DNA of 64,000 bases from Vibrio sp. NTOU-M3 (GTDB lineage: Bacteria > Pseudomonadota > Gammaproteobacteria > Enterobacterales > Vibrionaceae): the NCBI RefSeq assembly GCF_040869035.1, contig NZ_CP162100.1, forward strand, positions 2,294,001-2,358,000. Direction: 5' to 3'. The notes beneath the pieces were generated by a model, which was not told the DNA's origin, made no database searches, and was given only the letters and a program-made list of their open reading frames with translations. The position numbers and the translations under genes are program-made. Of this stretch, positions 20,583 through 29,744 are shown piece by piece. The first letter of the stretch is position 1. Each line of letters starts with the position of its first letter.

Positions 20583-20659
20583 CGGACTGTAGCGCAGCTT
20601 GGTAGCGCACCGTCATGGGGTGTCGGGGGTCGCTGGTTCAAATCCAGTCAGTCCGACCA
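20583..20659 (+). tRNA. tRNA-Pro (GGG)
   Basis: A complete 77-base cloverleaf with encoded CCA. The acceptor is CGGACTG/CAGTCCG and the D-arm GCGC AGCTTGGTA GCGC. The anticodon loop ATGGGGT gives anticodon GGG, and the T-loop is TTCAAAT. The anticodon stem carries the same T-T mismatch I recall in E. coli proL. Confidence 0.96.
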
Positions 20660-20669
20660 TTACACCTAG

Positions 20670-20695
20670 AAAAGAGAGCTTCGGCTCTCTTTTTG
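20670..20695 (+). terminator. Terminator after tRNA-Pro
   Basis: AAAAGAGAGC, tetraloop TTCG, and GCTCTCTTTTT form a standard intrinsic terminator just after the tRNA. Confidence 0.92.
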
Positions 20696-20746
20696 TCTTT
20701 CTATACCTTAGTTTTCATCGCCTAAATTCCTTTTTGTTTTCAATTG

Positions 20747-21595
20747 TTATTGTTCTGCTTTAAAACGTTTAGGAGTGGTTCCTGCATGCTTCTTAAACGT
20801 TAACGTAAATGCTCGCTCTGACTCATAGCCAACCTGCTCCGCAACTTGGTCGATTGATAACAACGACTCTCGCAATAGCTCTTCCGCTTTTTGCATTCTA
20901 AGGTTGGTCAAATATTGAAACATTGGCCGTCCAACCAATGCAGCAAAGCGATTTGCAAATGCCGCTCGTGACATACCTACTTGATTTGCAATTATCTCTA
21001 GTGTCCAGTTTTTATCGGGCCGATCATGCAGTAATCGCAATGCATGTGAGATGCGCCTATCGGTCAGAGCTTCCAGAAACGGACTTGCTTTCTCTCGACC
21101 AAAATTAATTCGGATGAGCTCAATCAGAATAATTTCGGTCAGCTTGTTAACAATAAGCTCTGAGCCCGGTCCCTGTGCCATATATTCCGCACTTAACTGA
21201 TCAAACGTACTTCTCAACCATACATGCTGTGCTAAATCCTTACTGTGTACGATTGTTACACGCGGAAAGACGTCTAAAAGAGGGGTTGTTGCTGTACGAG
21301 TAAAGCTGAATGAGCCACATAGTAACAGAGTCGGTTCTTCATGATTTTCACCGTCTACGGGCGACAAACTCGACAAGACATGGTCTTGACCTGGGCCGAG
21401 AAAAATTAAATCTCCAGTTTCTAACCGTTCGACATCATCACCGACTCTTGCCCAGCAGGCTCCTTTTCGAATCATGTGAAAACTTGCATGCTCCAAGCCA
21501 TGAAACTCTTTGCGCCAAGGCGCCTCTACTTGACTACAAAAATACACACTGCCAGCAACGCGAATTGCTCGCAAGATATCACTCATGACTTCCAT
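20747..21595 (-). CDS. AraC-family regulator, RclR-like (cupin sensor domain)
   Basis: An N-terminal cupin-6 type sensor domain is followed by a C-terminal AraC double HTH (about the last 100 residues, with NWTLEIIANQVGMSRAAFANRF and SIDQVAEQVGYESERAFTLTFK). The fold and layout match RclR, which senses hypochlorous acid through two Cys. Cys residues here in SVYFCSQ and TLLLCGSF lie at comparable positions, 73 residues apart. The gene is divergent from a glutaredoxin and an RclC-like gene. The start is uncertain: ATG codons at 21595 and 21586 and a TTG at 21619 are all in frame, and none has a clear ribosome site. Confidence 0.8.
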   Translation of the reverse strand: MEVMSDILRAIRVAGSVYFCSQVEAPWRKEFHGLEHASFHMIRKGACWARVGDDVERLETGDLIFLGPGQDHVLSSLSPVDGENHEEPTLLLCGSFSFTRTATTPLLDVFPRVTIVHSKDLAQHVWLRSTFDQLSAEYMAQGPGSELIVNKLTEIILIELIRINFGREKASPFLEALTDRRISHALRLLHDRPDKNWTLEIIANQVGMSRAAFANRFAALVGRPMFQYLTNLRMQKAEELLRESLLSIDQVAEQVGYESERAFTLTFKKHAGTTPKRFKAEQ

Positions 21596-21703
21596 CAGCA
21601 CCACATCTTGTACGATCAATGTATTAATTAGAGATTATCATGCATAGATAGTATTTCATACAAACGATAAATTACTCCTACACCAACATCACGGAGTAAC
21701 AGC

Positions 21704-21973
21704 ATGAGCCAAATTATCCTTTACACCAAACACTACTGCCCTCACTGCAAAGCCGCAAAACTCACCTTGAAGAACATGGGGTTAGCCTATCAAGAAATCG
21801 ATGTGAGTGATTCACCTTCACTCTTTAACGAAATGACCAAACGCAGCCAGCGTAAGACCGTTCCTCAGATTTTTGTCGGCACTCAACATATCGGTGGTAA
21901 TCAAGACTTGAATGCCAGTATTCACAACGGACACTTTGAACAGGTGTTGACTCGTGAAGGTATTAACCGATAA
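21704..21973 (+). CDS. Glutaredoxin (GrxC-type, dithiol)
   Basis: The 89-residue thioredoxin-fold protein has active site CPHC (residues 12-15), the cis-Pro motif TVPQIF and the glutathione-binding GGNQDL. This is the layout of glutaredoxin 3. It reduces disulfides and glutathione mixed disulfides in the cytoplasm. GGAG precedes the ATG. It lies between an RclR-like regulator and an RclC-like membrane protein, so it is probably an oxidant-induced extra glutaredoxin rather than the housekeeping copy. Confidence 0.88.
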   Translation: MSQIILYTKHYCPHCKAAKLTLKNMGLAYQEIDVSDSPSLFNEMTKRSQRKTVPQIFVGTQHIGGNQDLNASIHNGHFEQVLTREGINR

Positions 21974-22001
21974 CAAACCAGATTATTATGGAGAATTTAT
22001 T

Positions 22002-22487
22002 ATGAATCATATTCACAGCACGCAAGCCAGACAAAGCGATTGGGCTTATTCACTTGACCACTTTGCCAACCAAGCAATTCGTTACTCAATTATTATTGTA
22101 TTGGCATGGATTGGGGGCATGAAGTTTACAGGTTACGAAGCAGGTGCTATTGAAGGTTTAGTTGCATCAAGCCCACTAACTAGCTGGCTTTACCATGTTT
22201 TTAGCTTGCAAGGCGCCTCTAACCTGATTGGTTCAGTTGAAGTTGCTACCGCTCTGGCTCTATTACTTGCCCCTTACCACAGAGTATTTGCGTTAGTTGG
22301 CGCTGCCAGTGCCACGATCACTTTCGCTGTAACCACGAGTTTCCTGTTCACGGCACCGGTAACCGAAGCGAGCCTCGGTGGTTTTCCAGCAATATCGGTC
22401 GTTCCAGGACAATTCCTATTAAAAGATATTGTGCTACTGTCTGCAGCCTTATCTCTGCTCGCAAAAGCCCTTCTACGCGATAACTAA
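22002..22487 (+). CDS. DUF417 membrane protein (RclC/YkgB-like)
   Basis: The 161-residue protein has about four membrane segments and belongs to DUF417, the family of E. coli RclC (YkgB), needed for survival of reactive chlorine stress by an unknown mechanism. I chose the ATG at 22002 (MNHIHSTQ) because GGAG lies nine bases upstream and the earlier ORF start overlaps the glutaredoxin gene. It is co-directional with that gene with a 28-base gap. Confidence 0.85.
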   Translation: MNHIHSTQARQSDWAYSLDHFANQAIRYSIIIVLAWIGGMKFTGYEAGAIEGLVASSPLTSWLYHVFSLQGASNLIGSVEVATALALLLAPYHRVFALVGAASATITFAVTTSFLFTAPVTEASLGGFPAISVVPGQFLLKDIVLLSAALSLLAKALLRDN

Positions 22488-22790
22488 ACCCATCGGACCT
22501 AGAGAGCTACGGCCCTCTAGGTTCTAAATAGTGAATTCGCAAAAAATAACATAAAACCTCTCTCACATTATCATTCGCAAATGACGTTACTTCCTTGTAC
22601 TACTGACTCTTTTAGTGCTTTCAGACCGCCAATCTAACAAACTGGAGCATAGAAAAGATGGATGCTGGTTACTAAATATCCTGAATGGTTAATGTAGACC
22701 TTTATTTATCCAAATGTGCTTACTATTAAAGCAAACAGTAACTTTAGGGGTTTACAAGTGTTTCAAAGCTTTATATTATGCGCCCCAAAC
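22488..22790. other. Non-coding region before tRNA-Ser
   Basis: About 300 bases without a convincing gene. An eight-bp hairpin (ACCTAGAG with CTCTAGGT, 22497-22522) follows the DUF417 gene without a T-run and may be a weak terminator. The tRNA-Ser promoter should lie in the last part; nothing else is recognised. Confidence 0.5.
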
Positions 22791-22881
22791 GGAGAGATGG
22801 CTGAGTGGTTGAAAGCACCGGTCTTGAAAACCGGCATACGTTAATAGCGTATCTAGGGTTCAAATCCCTATCTCTCCGCCA
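22791..22881 (+). tRNA. tRNA-Ser (TGA)
   Basis: A 91-base class II tRNA with acceptor GGAGAGA/TCTCTCC, anticodon loop CTTGAAA (anticodon TGA), a long variable arm (catacg...cgtatc), T-loop TTCAAAT and encoded GCCA end. Confidence 0.96.
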
Positions 22882-22887
22882 TTTTTG

Positions 22888-22918
22888 AAAAGCCCGCTAA
22901 GCAATTAGCGGGCTTTTT
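22888..22918 (+). terminator. Terminator after tRNA-Ser
   Basis: AAAAGCCCGCTAA and TTAGCGGGCTTTTT pair around GCAA, an intrinsic terminator directly after the tRNA. Confidence 0.92.
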
Positions 22919-23139
22919 GCATTCAGATGAAAACACCACATCAGTATCAAATCCCCCTAAAACTACGACATATTAGACTGTCTTATATTCGATATTGAAA
23001 TCATCCACACAAACGCTAAAAGAGTCTTTTGTTTTCATTTATCCCTATCTAAGCTAGGTTACAAACCCATATAAAAACACAATAAATTGTATGAAGTTTG
23101 GTATAACACACCAGCACTTGTTACAGATGAGAAAAATAC

Positions 23140-24942
23140 ATGCATGAAGAAATGATTGGCTTAACGCTTGCGGGCCTTGGTGTTCTTGGTCTTGGATGCC
23201 AGTGGCTAGCATGGAAACTAAAACTTCCAGCAATCTTATTGCTATTAATAGCAGGCTTAACCATTGGTCCTTTTACTGGTCTGTTTGAACCGAACACACT
23301 TTTTGGTGATCTTTTATTCCCACTCATCTCCTTATCTGTAGCAGTCATTCTATTTGAAGGCAGTCTGACGCTGAACTTCAAAGAAATACGAGAAGTGAAC
23401 AAAACTGTCCAAAGCATTGTGACACTGGGAGCTCTGGTCACTTGGGTAATTACTAGCTGCGCCACACATTATATTCTTGGCTTTGATTGGGCCTTAGCTT
23501 GGTTATTCGGCAGTATGACCGTGGTAACGGGGCCGACCGTTATTGTGCCGCTACTCAGAACTGTACAACCGAAAGCAAAACTGGCAAATATTCTCCGTTG
23601 GGAAGGAATTCTAATTGACCCAATCGGCGCTTTATTCGTCGTCATTGTGTACGAATTTATTGTATCAAGCAGTAAAGTCCACAGTGTTGAAGTCTTTGGT
23701 ATCATCATTGCTGTAGGCTTAATCCTGGGAGCGGCCGCTGGCCAGTTCATCGCCGTTGTGCTGCGAAGACACATGCTGCCAGAATATCTTCAACCTTTTG
23801 CTGTTTTAGCTGTGGTACTAGGTGTATTTGCAGGCTCTAATGCCATCGAATCAGAAGCCGGGCTTTTGGCCGTCACAGTGATGGGAATGTGGCTAGCGAA
23901 TGCTAAAGACGTCAACATCCAACACATCCTCCACTTTAAAGAGAACCTGACTATTTTACTGATCTCAGGCTTATTTTTATTGCTTGCTTCTCGGATTACA
24001 TTAGATGACTTCCATGCGCTAGGCTGGGCTGCCGCATTGCTCTTTGTTGTGATTCAATGCATTGCTCGCCCAGCTTCTATCTTTATTTCAACATTCCGCA
24101 GCCAACTGAGCTTCAAAGAGAAAGCCTTCCTAGCATGGGTCGCACCTAGAGGTATTGTCGCCGCTGCAATTTCTTCTCTTTTTGCCATTAAACTCACTCA
24201 AGCCAATGTCGACGGAGCCCAACTATTGGTCCCCCTCACCTTCATGGTGATCATCGGCACCGTTGTTCTACAAAGTATTTCCGCAAGACCAATGGCTAAA
24301 CTGCTCGATGTTGCAGAACCTTCGCCGCGTGGATTTATGATTGTAGGTGCCAACGATGTGGCAAGAACGGTTGGTTTAGCACTGCAAAAATACGATTGTC
24401 GAGTTGTGGTGACAGATTCAAACTGGGATTACATCAGCCAAGCGCGCATGTCTGGGCTTGAGACTTACTATGGTAACCCTGTGTCGAGCCATGCCGATGA
24501 ATACCTTAACTTAATTGGTATCGGTAAAGTCATGGCGATGACACCAGACAAGCATTTAAATGTGATGGCAGGAATGCATTTCCTAAATGAGTTTGGTGAG
24601 CAGAGCGTTTACGGGCTGAATGGCAATAAAACAGGGAATGATAAACATATTGCAGCAGAGCAACACCATGGTCGAACCTTGTTTGCAGAATCCACCAGCT
24701 ACAAAAAGTTAGCAAGCCTAATTAACCAGGGCGCAGAGATAAAGCACACAAAAATTAGTGATGCATTCAGTTTCGAGGATTATCAAAACCAGTATAAGAA
24801 TGCACTATTGCTACCGCTTTTTGTTGTTGATGCTCGCAATCAAGTGGCTCTGTTCAGCACAGCCAAACAACCTGAGGTTAACACTGGATCAACCATTGTC
24901 GCTTTGATCAAAGAGAACGAAAGCAAAGACGAGCTTCGTTAG
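23140..24942 (+). CDS. CPA1 family cation:proton antiporter
   Basis: The 600-residue inner-membrane protein has 12-13 membrane segments (residues about 5-395) of NhaP/CPA1 type, with the core motif GPTVIVPLL after FGSMTVVT and a conserved AWVAPRGIVAAAISS. The C-terminal cytoplasmic part (about 405-590) begins with a TrkA-N-like Rossmann segment (FMIVGANDVARTVGLALQKYDC). It exchanges Na+ or K+ for H+; the ion is not decided by sequence. Transcribed alone from an AT-rich leader. Confidence 0.88.
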   Translation: MHEEMIGLTLAGLGVLGLGCQWLAWKLKLPAILLLLIAGLTIGPFTGLFEPNTLFGDLLFPLISLSVAVILFEGSLTLNFKEIREVNKTVQSIVTLGALVTWVITSCATHYILGFDWALAWLFGSMTVVTGPTVIVPLLRTVQPKAKLANILRWEGILIDPIGALFVVIVYEFIVSSSKVHSVEVFGIIIAVGLILGAAAGQFIAVVLRRHMLPEYLQPFAVLAVVLGVFAGSNAIESEAGLLAVTVMGMWLANAKDVNIQHILHFKENLTILLISGLFLLLASRITLDDFHALGWAAALLFVVIQCIARPASIFISTFRSQLSFKEKAFLAWVAPRGIVAAAISSLFAIKLTQANVDGAQLLVPLTFMVIIGTVVLQSISARPMAKLLDVAEPSPRGFMIVGANDVARTVGLALQKYDCRVVVTDSNWDYISQARMSGLETYYGNPVSSHADEYLNLIGIGKVMAMTPDKHLNVMAGMHFLNEFGEQSVYGLNGNKTGNDKHIAAEQHHGRTLFAESTSYKKLASLINQGAEIKHTKISDAFSFEDYQNQYKNALLLPLFVVDARNQVALFSTAKQPEVNTGSTIVALIKENESKDELR

Positions 24943-24984
24943 TTAGAAAATCGAGTTTCTCTATACGTTTGATTCATCATCAAC

Positions 24985-25467
24985 CTACAGCTGATTGACC
25001 TTTTCTTGAGCACCTTGGATATAGCACCCAAGGTGCTCACTAAATTGATGACTCATCACTTGATTCACAATAAACGGCATGTCAGAAGGGAAAGTACGCA
25101 GCCCTGAAAGCTGATTTAAATCAATCCACTCAATACACTGAATGAACTCTTCATCATTCATCCCACTCAAGTTGCTCAGCGTAATCTCCCCCTGATAAGA
25201 CTCAACATGATAAAAAAACTCAGCGTTAAATCGCTCTAATGTCGTTTCATGAAACTCACGCACAGCAATAAGCGATCCGACATTAATCTCTAATCCTGTT
25301 TCTTCTTTAAATTCTCTTTGTAAACACCCTTTGGTACTAATATCAGTGGCTTCAAACCCACCACCCGGGGGAATCCAATATTCGCCAGAAAAATCTCTGA
25401 CTTTCAAAAGCAGAATCTTGTTGTTTTCAATCAAAATACCCGCGGCACGAATACGATGTTGCATCAT
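24985..25467 (-). CDS. NUDIX hydrolase
   Basis: The 160-residue protein has a Nudix box (GGGFEATD...QREFKEETGLEI, residues about 37-62). Compared with the GX5EX7REUXEEXGU pattern there is one extra residue before RE, and Asp stands near the first Glu, so the loop is slightly unusual. It probably hydrolyses a nucleoside diphosphate derivative of unknown identity. Its start overlaps the stop of the deacetylase gene by four bases, so the two are coupled. Confidence 0.82.
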   Translation of the reverse strand: MMQHRIRAAGILIENNKILLLKVRDFSGEYWIPPGGGFEATDISTKGCLQREFKEETGLEINVGSLIAVREFHETTLERFNAEFFYHVESYQGEITLSNLSGMNDEEFIQCIEWIDLNQLSGLRTFPSDMPFIVNQVMSHQFSEHLGCYIQGAQEKVNQL

Positions 25468-26387
25468 AAATTCTCCACATTAAAAGCCGCCTCAATCAAC
25501 TGCATATGGAGCGGAACCAACGCTCTGTGATCACTGCGATACCCTCCCCCGACAACACAAGCAATAGGAATTTCTTTCACCTTGGCAAGATTCAACATAA
25601 ATTCATCACGAATGTAGATCCCCTGCTGTGATACGTTGAAATAACCTAATTCGTCATCAACATGAATATCTACGCCAGCATCATAAATGATGAGATCAGG
25701 TTGGTGGATATTGACTGCCATTTCAACAACAGAACGAAAGTGCGGCAAATATTCATCATCGGTAACAGCTTTTGGCAAAGCAATATCGAGATCAGAGTTC
25801 GGCTTTCTTGCCGGAAAGTTTTTTTCACAGTGGAAGGATAAAGCCACAATGTCATCATTGTCTGCGCACAACGTCGCAGTCCCATCGCCATGATGAACAT
25901 CACTATCGACAATCAAGACCTTATCGACACCATCCATGCCCAATGCGTGATGTGCCGCTAAAACCAAATCGTTAAATAAACAAAACCCACTACCAAAATC
26001 ATAATGTGCATGGTGGTAACCACCACTTAGGTGAATTGCAACCCCATGTTCTATAGCCAACTCTGCTGTTAAGCAGGTTCCGCCTGATGAGAGCAATGTT
26101 CGCTCAATCAAACGTTCACTCCACGGAAAACCAATTCGACGCATTTTTGCCGCAGGAAGTAACCCTAAACTCAGAGCATCGACGTACTTAGAACAATGCG
26201 TTTTAGATACCGTATCGATTGTCAGTGGCAAAGGCTTAACAAAAGAGAAAGTATGACACCAAGCAGGGTTGTCTTTACTCACTAAACAAATTTCGTCGTA
26301 TAACAAACGGTACTTGTTTATTGGGTATCGATGCCCTTGAGGTAACGGCAGTTGAGAATAAATGGGGTGGTAAATTAATGGGATCAT
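25464..26387 (-). CDS. Histone deacetylase-like amidohydrolase
   Basis: The 307-residue member of the HDAC/acetoin utilisation/acetylpolyamine amidohydrolase family has the catalytic His pair in GGYHHAHYDFGSGFC, the zinc site VDSDVHHGDGTA and the second Asp ligand in YDAGVDIHVDD. The substrate is unknown; acetylated polyamines or protein lysines are typical. I chose the ATG at 26387; a GTG at 26402 adds five residues. Transcribed with the NUDIX gene downstream. Confidence 0.88.
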   Translation of the reverse strand: MIPLIYHPIYSQLPLPQGHRYPINKYRLLYDEICLVSKDNPAWCHTFSFVKPLPLTIDTVSKTHCSKYVDALSLGLLPAAKMRRIGFPWSERLIERTLLSSGGTCLTAELAIEHGVAIHLSGGYHHAHYDFGSGFCLFNDLVLAAHHALGMDGVDKVLIVDSDVHHGDGTATLCADNDDIVALSFHCEKNFPARKPNSDLDIALPKAVTDDEYLPHFRSVVEMAVNIHQPDLIIYDAGVDIHVDDELGYFNVSQQGIYIRDEFMLNLAKVKEIPIACVVGGGYRSDHRALVPLHMQLIEAAFNVENL

Positions 26388-26457
26388 GAAAAAGTATTGC
26401 ACATCTCAGTTATACGCATGTTATCAGCTTGCTAAACGATAGCAATTATGATTTATT

Positions 26458-26476
26458 GATAATAATTATCATTTGC
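26458..26476. promoter_or_regulatory. Candidate Fur box
   Basis: GATAATAATTATCATTTGC matches the 19-bp Fur consensus (GATAATGATAATCATTATC) at 15 positions. It sits between the divergent deacetylase gene and a small membrane-protein ORF that begins 14 bases later, so iron repression of either side is possible. Confidence 0.6.
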
Positions 26477-26490
26477 ATAACCGTATTATT

Positions 26491-26613
26491 ATGACTCCTT
26501 CTCGGTTTTTTCTAATTTTAGGTGTGTTAACCGGTAGCTTAGCCGCTATCGGCCTGTTTTCGACCATGCTTATCTCTTCTTGGCTGATGATTGACCTTGT
26601 AATCTTGAATTAA
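26491..26613 (+). CDS. Putative 40-residue single-pass membrane protein
   Basis: An ATG at 26491 opens a 40-residue ORF ending in TAA at 26611. The peptide begins MTPSRFFLILGVLTGSLAAI and is hydrophobic almost throughout, ending SWLMIDLVILN. It therefore reads as a small inner-membrane protein with one or two membrane helices. It is preceded by a candidate Fur box and lies 36 bases before an SDR gene in the same direction. No strong Shine-Dalgarno is visible. It is too short for usual gene callers. Function unknown; translation needs proof. Confidence 0.5.
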   Translation: MTPSRFFLILGVLTGSLAAIGLFSTMLISSWLMIDLVILN

Positions 26614-26649
26614 GACAATAACGAAAATTTCAAAAAGCGGAACTAGACC

Positions 26650-27336
26650 ATGAGTACTGTCTTTATCACCGGAGCAAACCGAGGCATCGGCTTTAGCCTT
26701 GCCAAAATCTATCTAGCAAAAGGTTGGCAAGTTCATGCAACTTATCGAAGCAACACTCATGCTAACGAGCTGTTGAGCCTCATTGAGCAGCACCCTAAAC
26801 TACATTGTCATCAACTCGATATTACCAATTATAAAGAGGTAACAAAGCTTTCATCGCAGCTTCCTCAAATTGATTTATTGATTAACAACGCAGGATACTA
26901 CGGCCCAAAAGGGTACGGTTTTGGTCATACCGATGTCGATGAATGGAGAAAAGTATTCGAAATCAACACCATTGCACCACTCAAACTGGTGGAGCTCTTC
27001 TGTGAAAATATGCGAAATAGTCAGATAAAGAAGATTGCTTGTTTGTCTTCAAAAGTCGGTAGCATGACCGAGAATACTTCCGGTGGAGGTTATATTTATC
27101 GCTCTTCAAAAGCGGCTTTAAACTCTGTGGTTAAGAGCTTAAGTAATGATCTTACACCTCAGGGCTTTACGGTTTTAGCCCTTCACCCTGGCTGGGTACA
27201 AACTGAGATGGGTGGACCAAATGCATTAATCGATACTGAAACGTCTGCGAGCGGTTTAATAAAAGTCATAGATAACACGACAATCCAACACTCCGGTGAG
27301 TTCTTGAATTATGAAGGCCAGATGATTCCTTGGTAG
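26650..27336 (+). CDS. SDR family oxidoreductase (CsgA/C-factor-like)
   Basis: The 228-residue classical short-chain dehydrogenase has the cofactor motif TGANRGIGF (residues 7-15), NNAGYYG, catalytic Ser in CLSSKVGS and YRSSK (Tyr and Lys). The length and the GWVQTEMGG segment fit the C-factor/sniffer-type carbonyl reductase subgroup. It probably uses NADP(H); the substrate is unknown. It may be cotranscribed with the small membrane-protein ORF upstream and thus be under the Fur box. Confidence 0.85.
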   Translation: MSTVFITGANRGIGFSLAKIYLAKGWQVHATYRSNTHANELLSLIEQHPKLHCHQLDITNYKEVTKLSSQLPQIDLLINNAGYYGPKGYGFGHTDVDEWRKVFEINTIAPLKLVELFCENMRNSQIKKIACLSSKVGSMTENTSGGGYIYRSSKAALNSVVKSLSNDLTPQGFTVLALHPGWVQTEMGGPNALIDTETSASGLIKVIDNTTIQHSGEFLNYEGQMIPW

Positions 27337-27468
27337 TCTCAGGCTTGCCTCGTTAGTGTGTCGTAATTTCGGTACTTTCTGTTGATATAACGTTAACTTG
27401 ATTGAAATTAGAACATTTTGTTGCAAATTGGATCATGCACATTATCTAGTTACATAAGGAGAACAATA

Positions 27469-27675
27469 ATGTCCGCAGATAAAGATCTCGTTAATTTCAG
27501 CGAAGAACACGAGCTAAACTACTGCCTGAGAACAGCAGAAAAACGTCAAACTCAAGCAAACCGTGATGCATTAATTGAGCTAGGTAAAAAAGTGAAAGAG
27601 AAGCTGGATAAACGCGTTCTTTCACCACAAGAAGTGATTGCTGCCATCAAAGAAAATTCGGCTGACTTCGAATAA
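27469..27675 (+). CDS. Conserved small cytoplasmic protein, function unknown
   Basis: The 68-residue protein is highly charged and helical (SEEHELNYCLRTAEKRQT; later KKVKEKLDKRVLSPQEVIAA). An ideal ribosome site (AAGGAG) precedes the ATG at 27469, so the longer ORF from 27418 is rejected. The DUF3606-like KVLSPQEV segment is not enough for a family name. Expressed alone. Confidence 0.65.
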   Translation: MSADKDLVNFSEEHELNYCLRTAEKRQTQANRDALIELGKKVKEKLDKRVLSPQEVIAAIKENSADFE

Positions 27676-27717
27676 TGATATTAAGCCAGCCAATTATTTG
27701 GCTGGCTCAAACCCAAA

Positions 27718-29658
27718 CTACTTCTTTGAACTTCCTTTTCTCGCATAAGTCCGTTTTTTCTTTTTGAATGCAGGCCGTTCTACTTTTGGCAAGTATCGCA
27801 ATGACTCCGGTACAGGGCTTGTTTTGACTTGTTGCATCAAAGTCGTAATTCTTTCATGAAGCGCCTGCATAAATGGCTGATACGCATGGTTTCTCTCAGC
27901 CATACCTTGAAGTTGGTGCTCCCAATGTGCTGTCATATCAGGGTACGTCGACTCAGCTGGCAAGGCATGAATTAACCCGCGCCCGGCTTCGCTACTTAAA
28001 ATACTTTTCCCTTGTCGCTTCAGTAACTGGCGCTTAAACAAGGTGTCCAGAATACCTGCTCGTGTCGCTTCCGTGCCCAAGCCATCTGTTTCTCGGAGGA
28101 TCTTTTTCAGCTCTTTATCTGCAACAAAACGAGCGATCCCCGTCATCGCTTGTAATAATGTCGCCTCAGTAAAATGTTTTGGCGGTTCTGTTTTTCGGTC
28201 TTTAATTTCACCTTCACGGCACGTTAATACTGTGCCTTCAGCAAGAGGAGGAACGGTGTCAACACCAGTATCTTCGTCATCCACCTTTCCCATCAGTTCT
28301 TTCCATCCCGCCGACACTAGTTGTCGCCCTTTCGCAATGAATGTACCGCCAGCAATATCAAACACTAACTTAGCTTCAGCATAAACCGCAGGCGGATAGA
28401 ACTGCATTAAATACTGCCTAGCGATCTGTTGATAGATTTTCATCTCATTGCCAGATAAGCCATTCATCGCCGCTTTTTTTGGAGTCGGAATGATCGCATG
28501 GTGCGCGTCCACTTTTTTGTCGTTCCAAGCTTTCGATTTAAGCGTTAAATTCGTGCCATTGACTGCACCGCTTAGCTCTTTCGTGTTATTGCTAATGGCA
28601 TCACACACACTTGCCGCTTGGCTATAATGCTCTAATGGTAAATAGCGACAATCTGAGCGTGGGTAAGTGATCAATTTGTGTTTTTCATACAATGCCTGAC
28701 ATGTGTCCAATACTTGTTGGGCACTCATGCCAAAACGTTTAGCAGCATCAATTTGCAATGCAGAGAGGGAATAAGGTAACGGCGCAGACTGTTTTGTTTG
28801 TTTTTGCTCTGACTCCACTACTTTCGCAGGCTGGTTGGCAATCCGACTGGCAACATTTTCCACCAGTTTTCGATTGAGTATCCGCCCTTCTTCATCTTGC
28901 CAAGGCTTACACGCCTCGCTTGGTTTCCATCGTGCGCGAATGTCAAAAGATGAACTTCCGTCTTGATAAGGGATCAGCGCATGAAGTGTGAAATAATCTT
29001 TGGGGATAAAATTTTCTATTTCTTCATCACGACGAACCACCAGCCCTAGAACCGGTGTTTGGACTCGTCCAACCGACAGCACGCCTTGATAACCCGCTTT
29101 TTGCCCAAGTAAGGTATAGGCACGAGACATATTCATGCCATACAGCCAATCAGCACGAGAGCGTGCTAATGCCGAAACGGAGAGTGGAATAAAATCACGA
29201 TTGCTGCGCATTTGCGTTAGTGCACGTTTTACCGCAGGTAGGTTAAGATCGCTGATCAGGAGCCTTTGGGTGGCTTCTTTTTTGGTTTTGCTGACTTTGC
29301 AATAATCCAACACCTCATCAACCAGCAATTGTCCTTCTCGGTCAGGGTCTCCCGCATGAATGATTTGCGAACTCTCTTTTAAGAGCTTACGAACCACGGT
29401 GAGCTGCTTACTGGCGGATTTTCTCGGACGAAGCAGCCACTGTTCTGGAACAATAGGCAAGTCAGTCATATTCCACTTTTTGTATCTCTCATCATAAACG
29501 TCCGGTTCAACTTGTTCTAGCAAGTGACCAATACACCAAGTAACCACATCACCGTTACCACAGCGTATGAATCCTTGATCGTTTTTCTTTGGCCCAGAAA
29601 GCGCAGCAGCAATCGCACGGCCAAGGCTTGGTTTTTCGGCAATAAACAGACGAGACAT
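27718..29658 (-). CDS. topB: DNA topoisomerase III
   Basis: This type IA topoisomerase decatenates and relaxes DNA by cutting one strand. The 646-residue protein shows the Toprim domain at the start ([17 protein letters not shown]; later [15 protein letters not shown]) and the active-site Tyr in [13 protein letters not shown]. The C terminus is short and basic without zinc fingers, as is normal for TopB. I chose the ATG at 29658 (MSRLF), which matches the family; the ORF extends 12 residues further. It follows grxD with a hairpin between. Confidence 0.96.
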   Translation of the reverse strand: MSRLFIAEKPSLGRAIAAALSGPKKNDQGFIRCGNGDVVTWCIGHLLEQVEPDVYDERYKKWNMTDLPIVPEQWLLRPRKSASKQLTVVRKLLKESSQIIHAGDPDREGQLLVDEVLDYCKVSKTKKEATQRLLISDLNLPAVKRALTQMRSNRDFIPLSVSALARSRADWLYGMNMSRAYTLLGQKAGYQGVLSVGRVQTPVLGLVVRRDEEIENFIPKDYFTLHALIPYQDGSSSFDIRARWKPSEACKPWQDEEGRILNRKLVENVASRIANQPAKVVESEQKQTKQSAPLPYSLSALQIDAAKRFGMSAQQVLDTCQALYEKHKLITYPRSDCRYLPLEHYSQAASVCDAISNNTKELSGAVNGTNLTLKSKAWNDKKVDAHHAIIPTPKKAAMNGLSGNEMKIYQQIARQYLMQFYPPAVYAEAKLVFDIAGGTFIAKGRQLVSAGWKELMGKVDDEDTGVDTVPPLAEGTVLTCREGEIKDRKTEPPKHFTEATLLQAMTGIARFVADKELKKILRETDGLGTEATRAGILDTLFKRQLLKRQGKSILSSEAGRGLIHALPAESTYPDMTAHWEHQLQGMAERNHAYQPFMQALHERITTLMQQVKTSPVPESLRYLPKVERPAFKKKKRTYARKGSSKK

Positions 29659-29683
29659 AAACAAGTGGTTATACAGATACAAT

Positions 29684-29711
29684 AAGGGCCACATTATCGA
29701 ATGTGGCCCTT
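29684..29711. terminator. Hairpin between grxD and topB
   Basis: AAGGGCCACATT and AATGTGGCCCTT form a perfect 12-bp stem with a four-base loop. There is no strong T-run on the minus strand, so it may be an attenuator, RNA-stability element or partial terminator for grxD rather than a full stop. Confidence 0.5.
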
Positions 29712-29744
29712 AGAAATCAAGAAAAACTGTAAATTTAAACAGTA

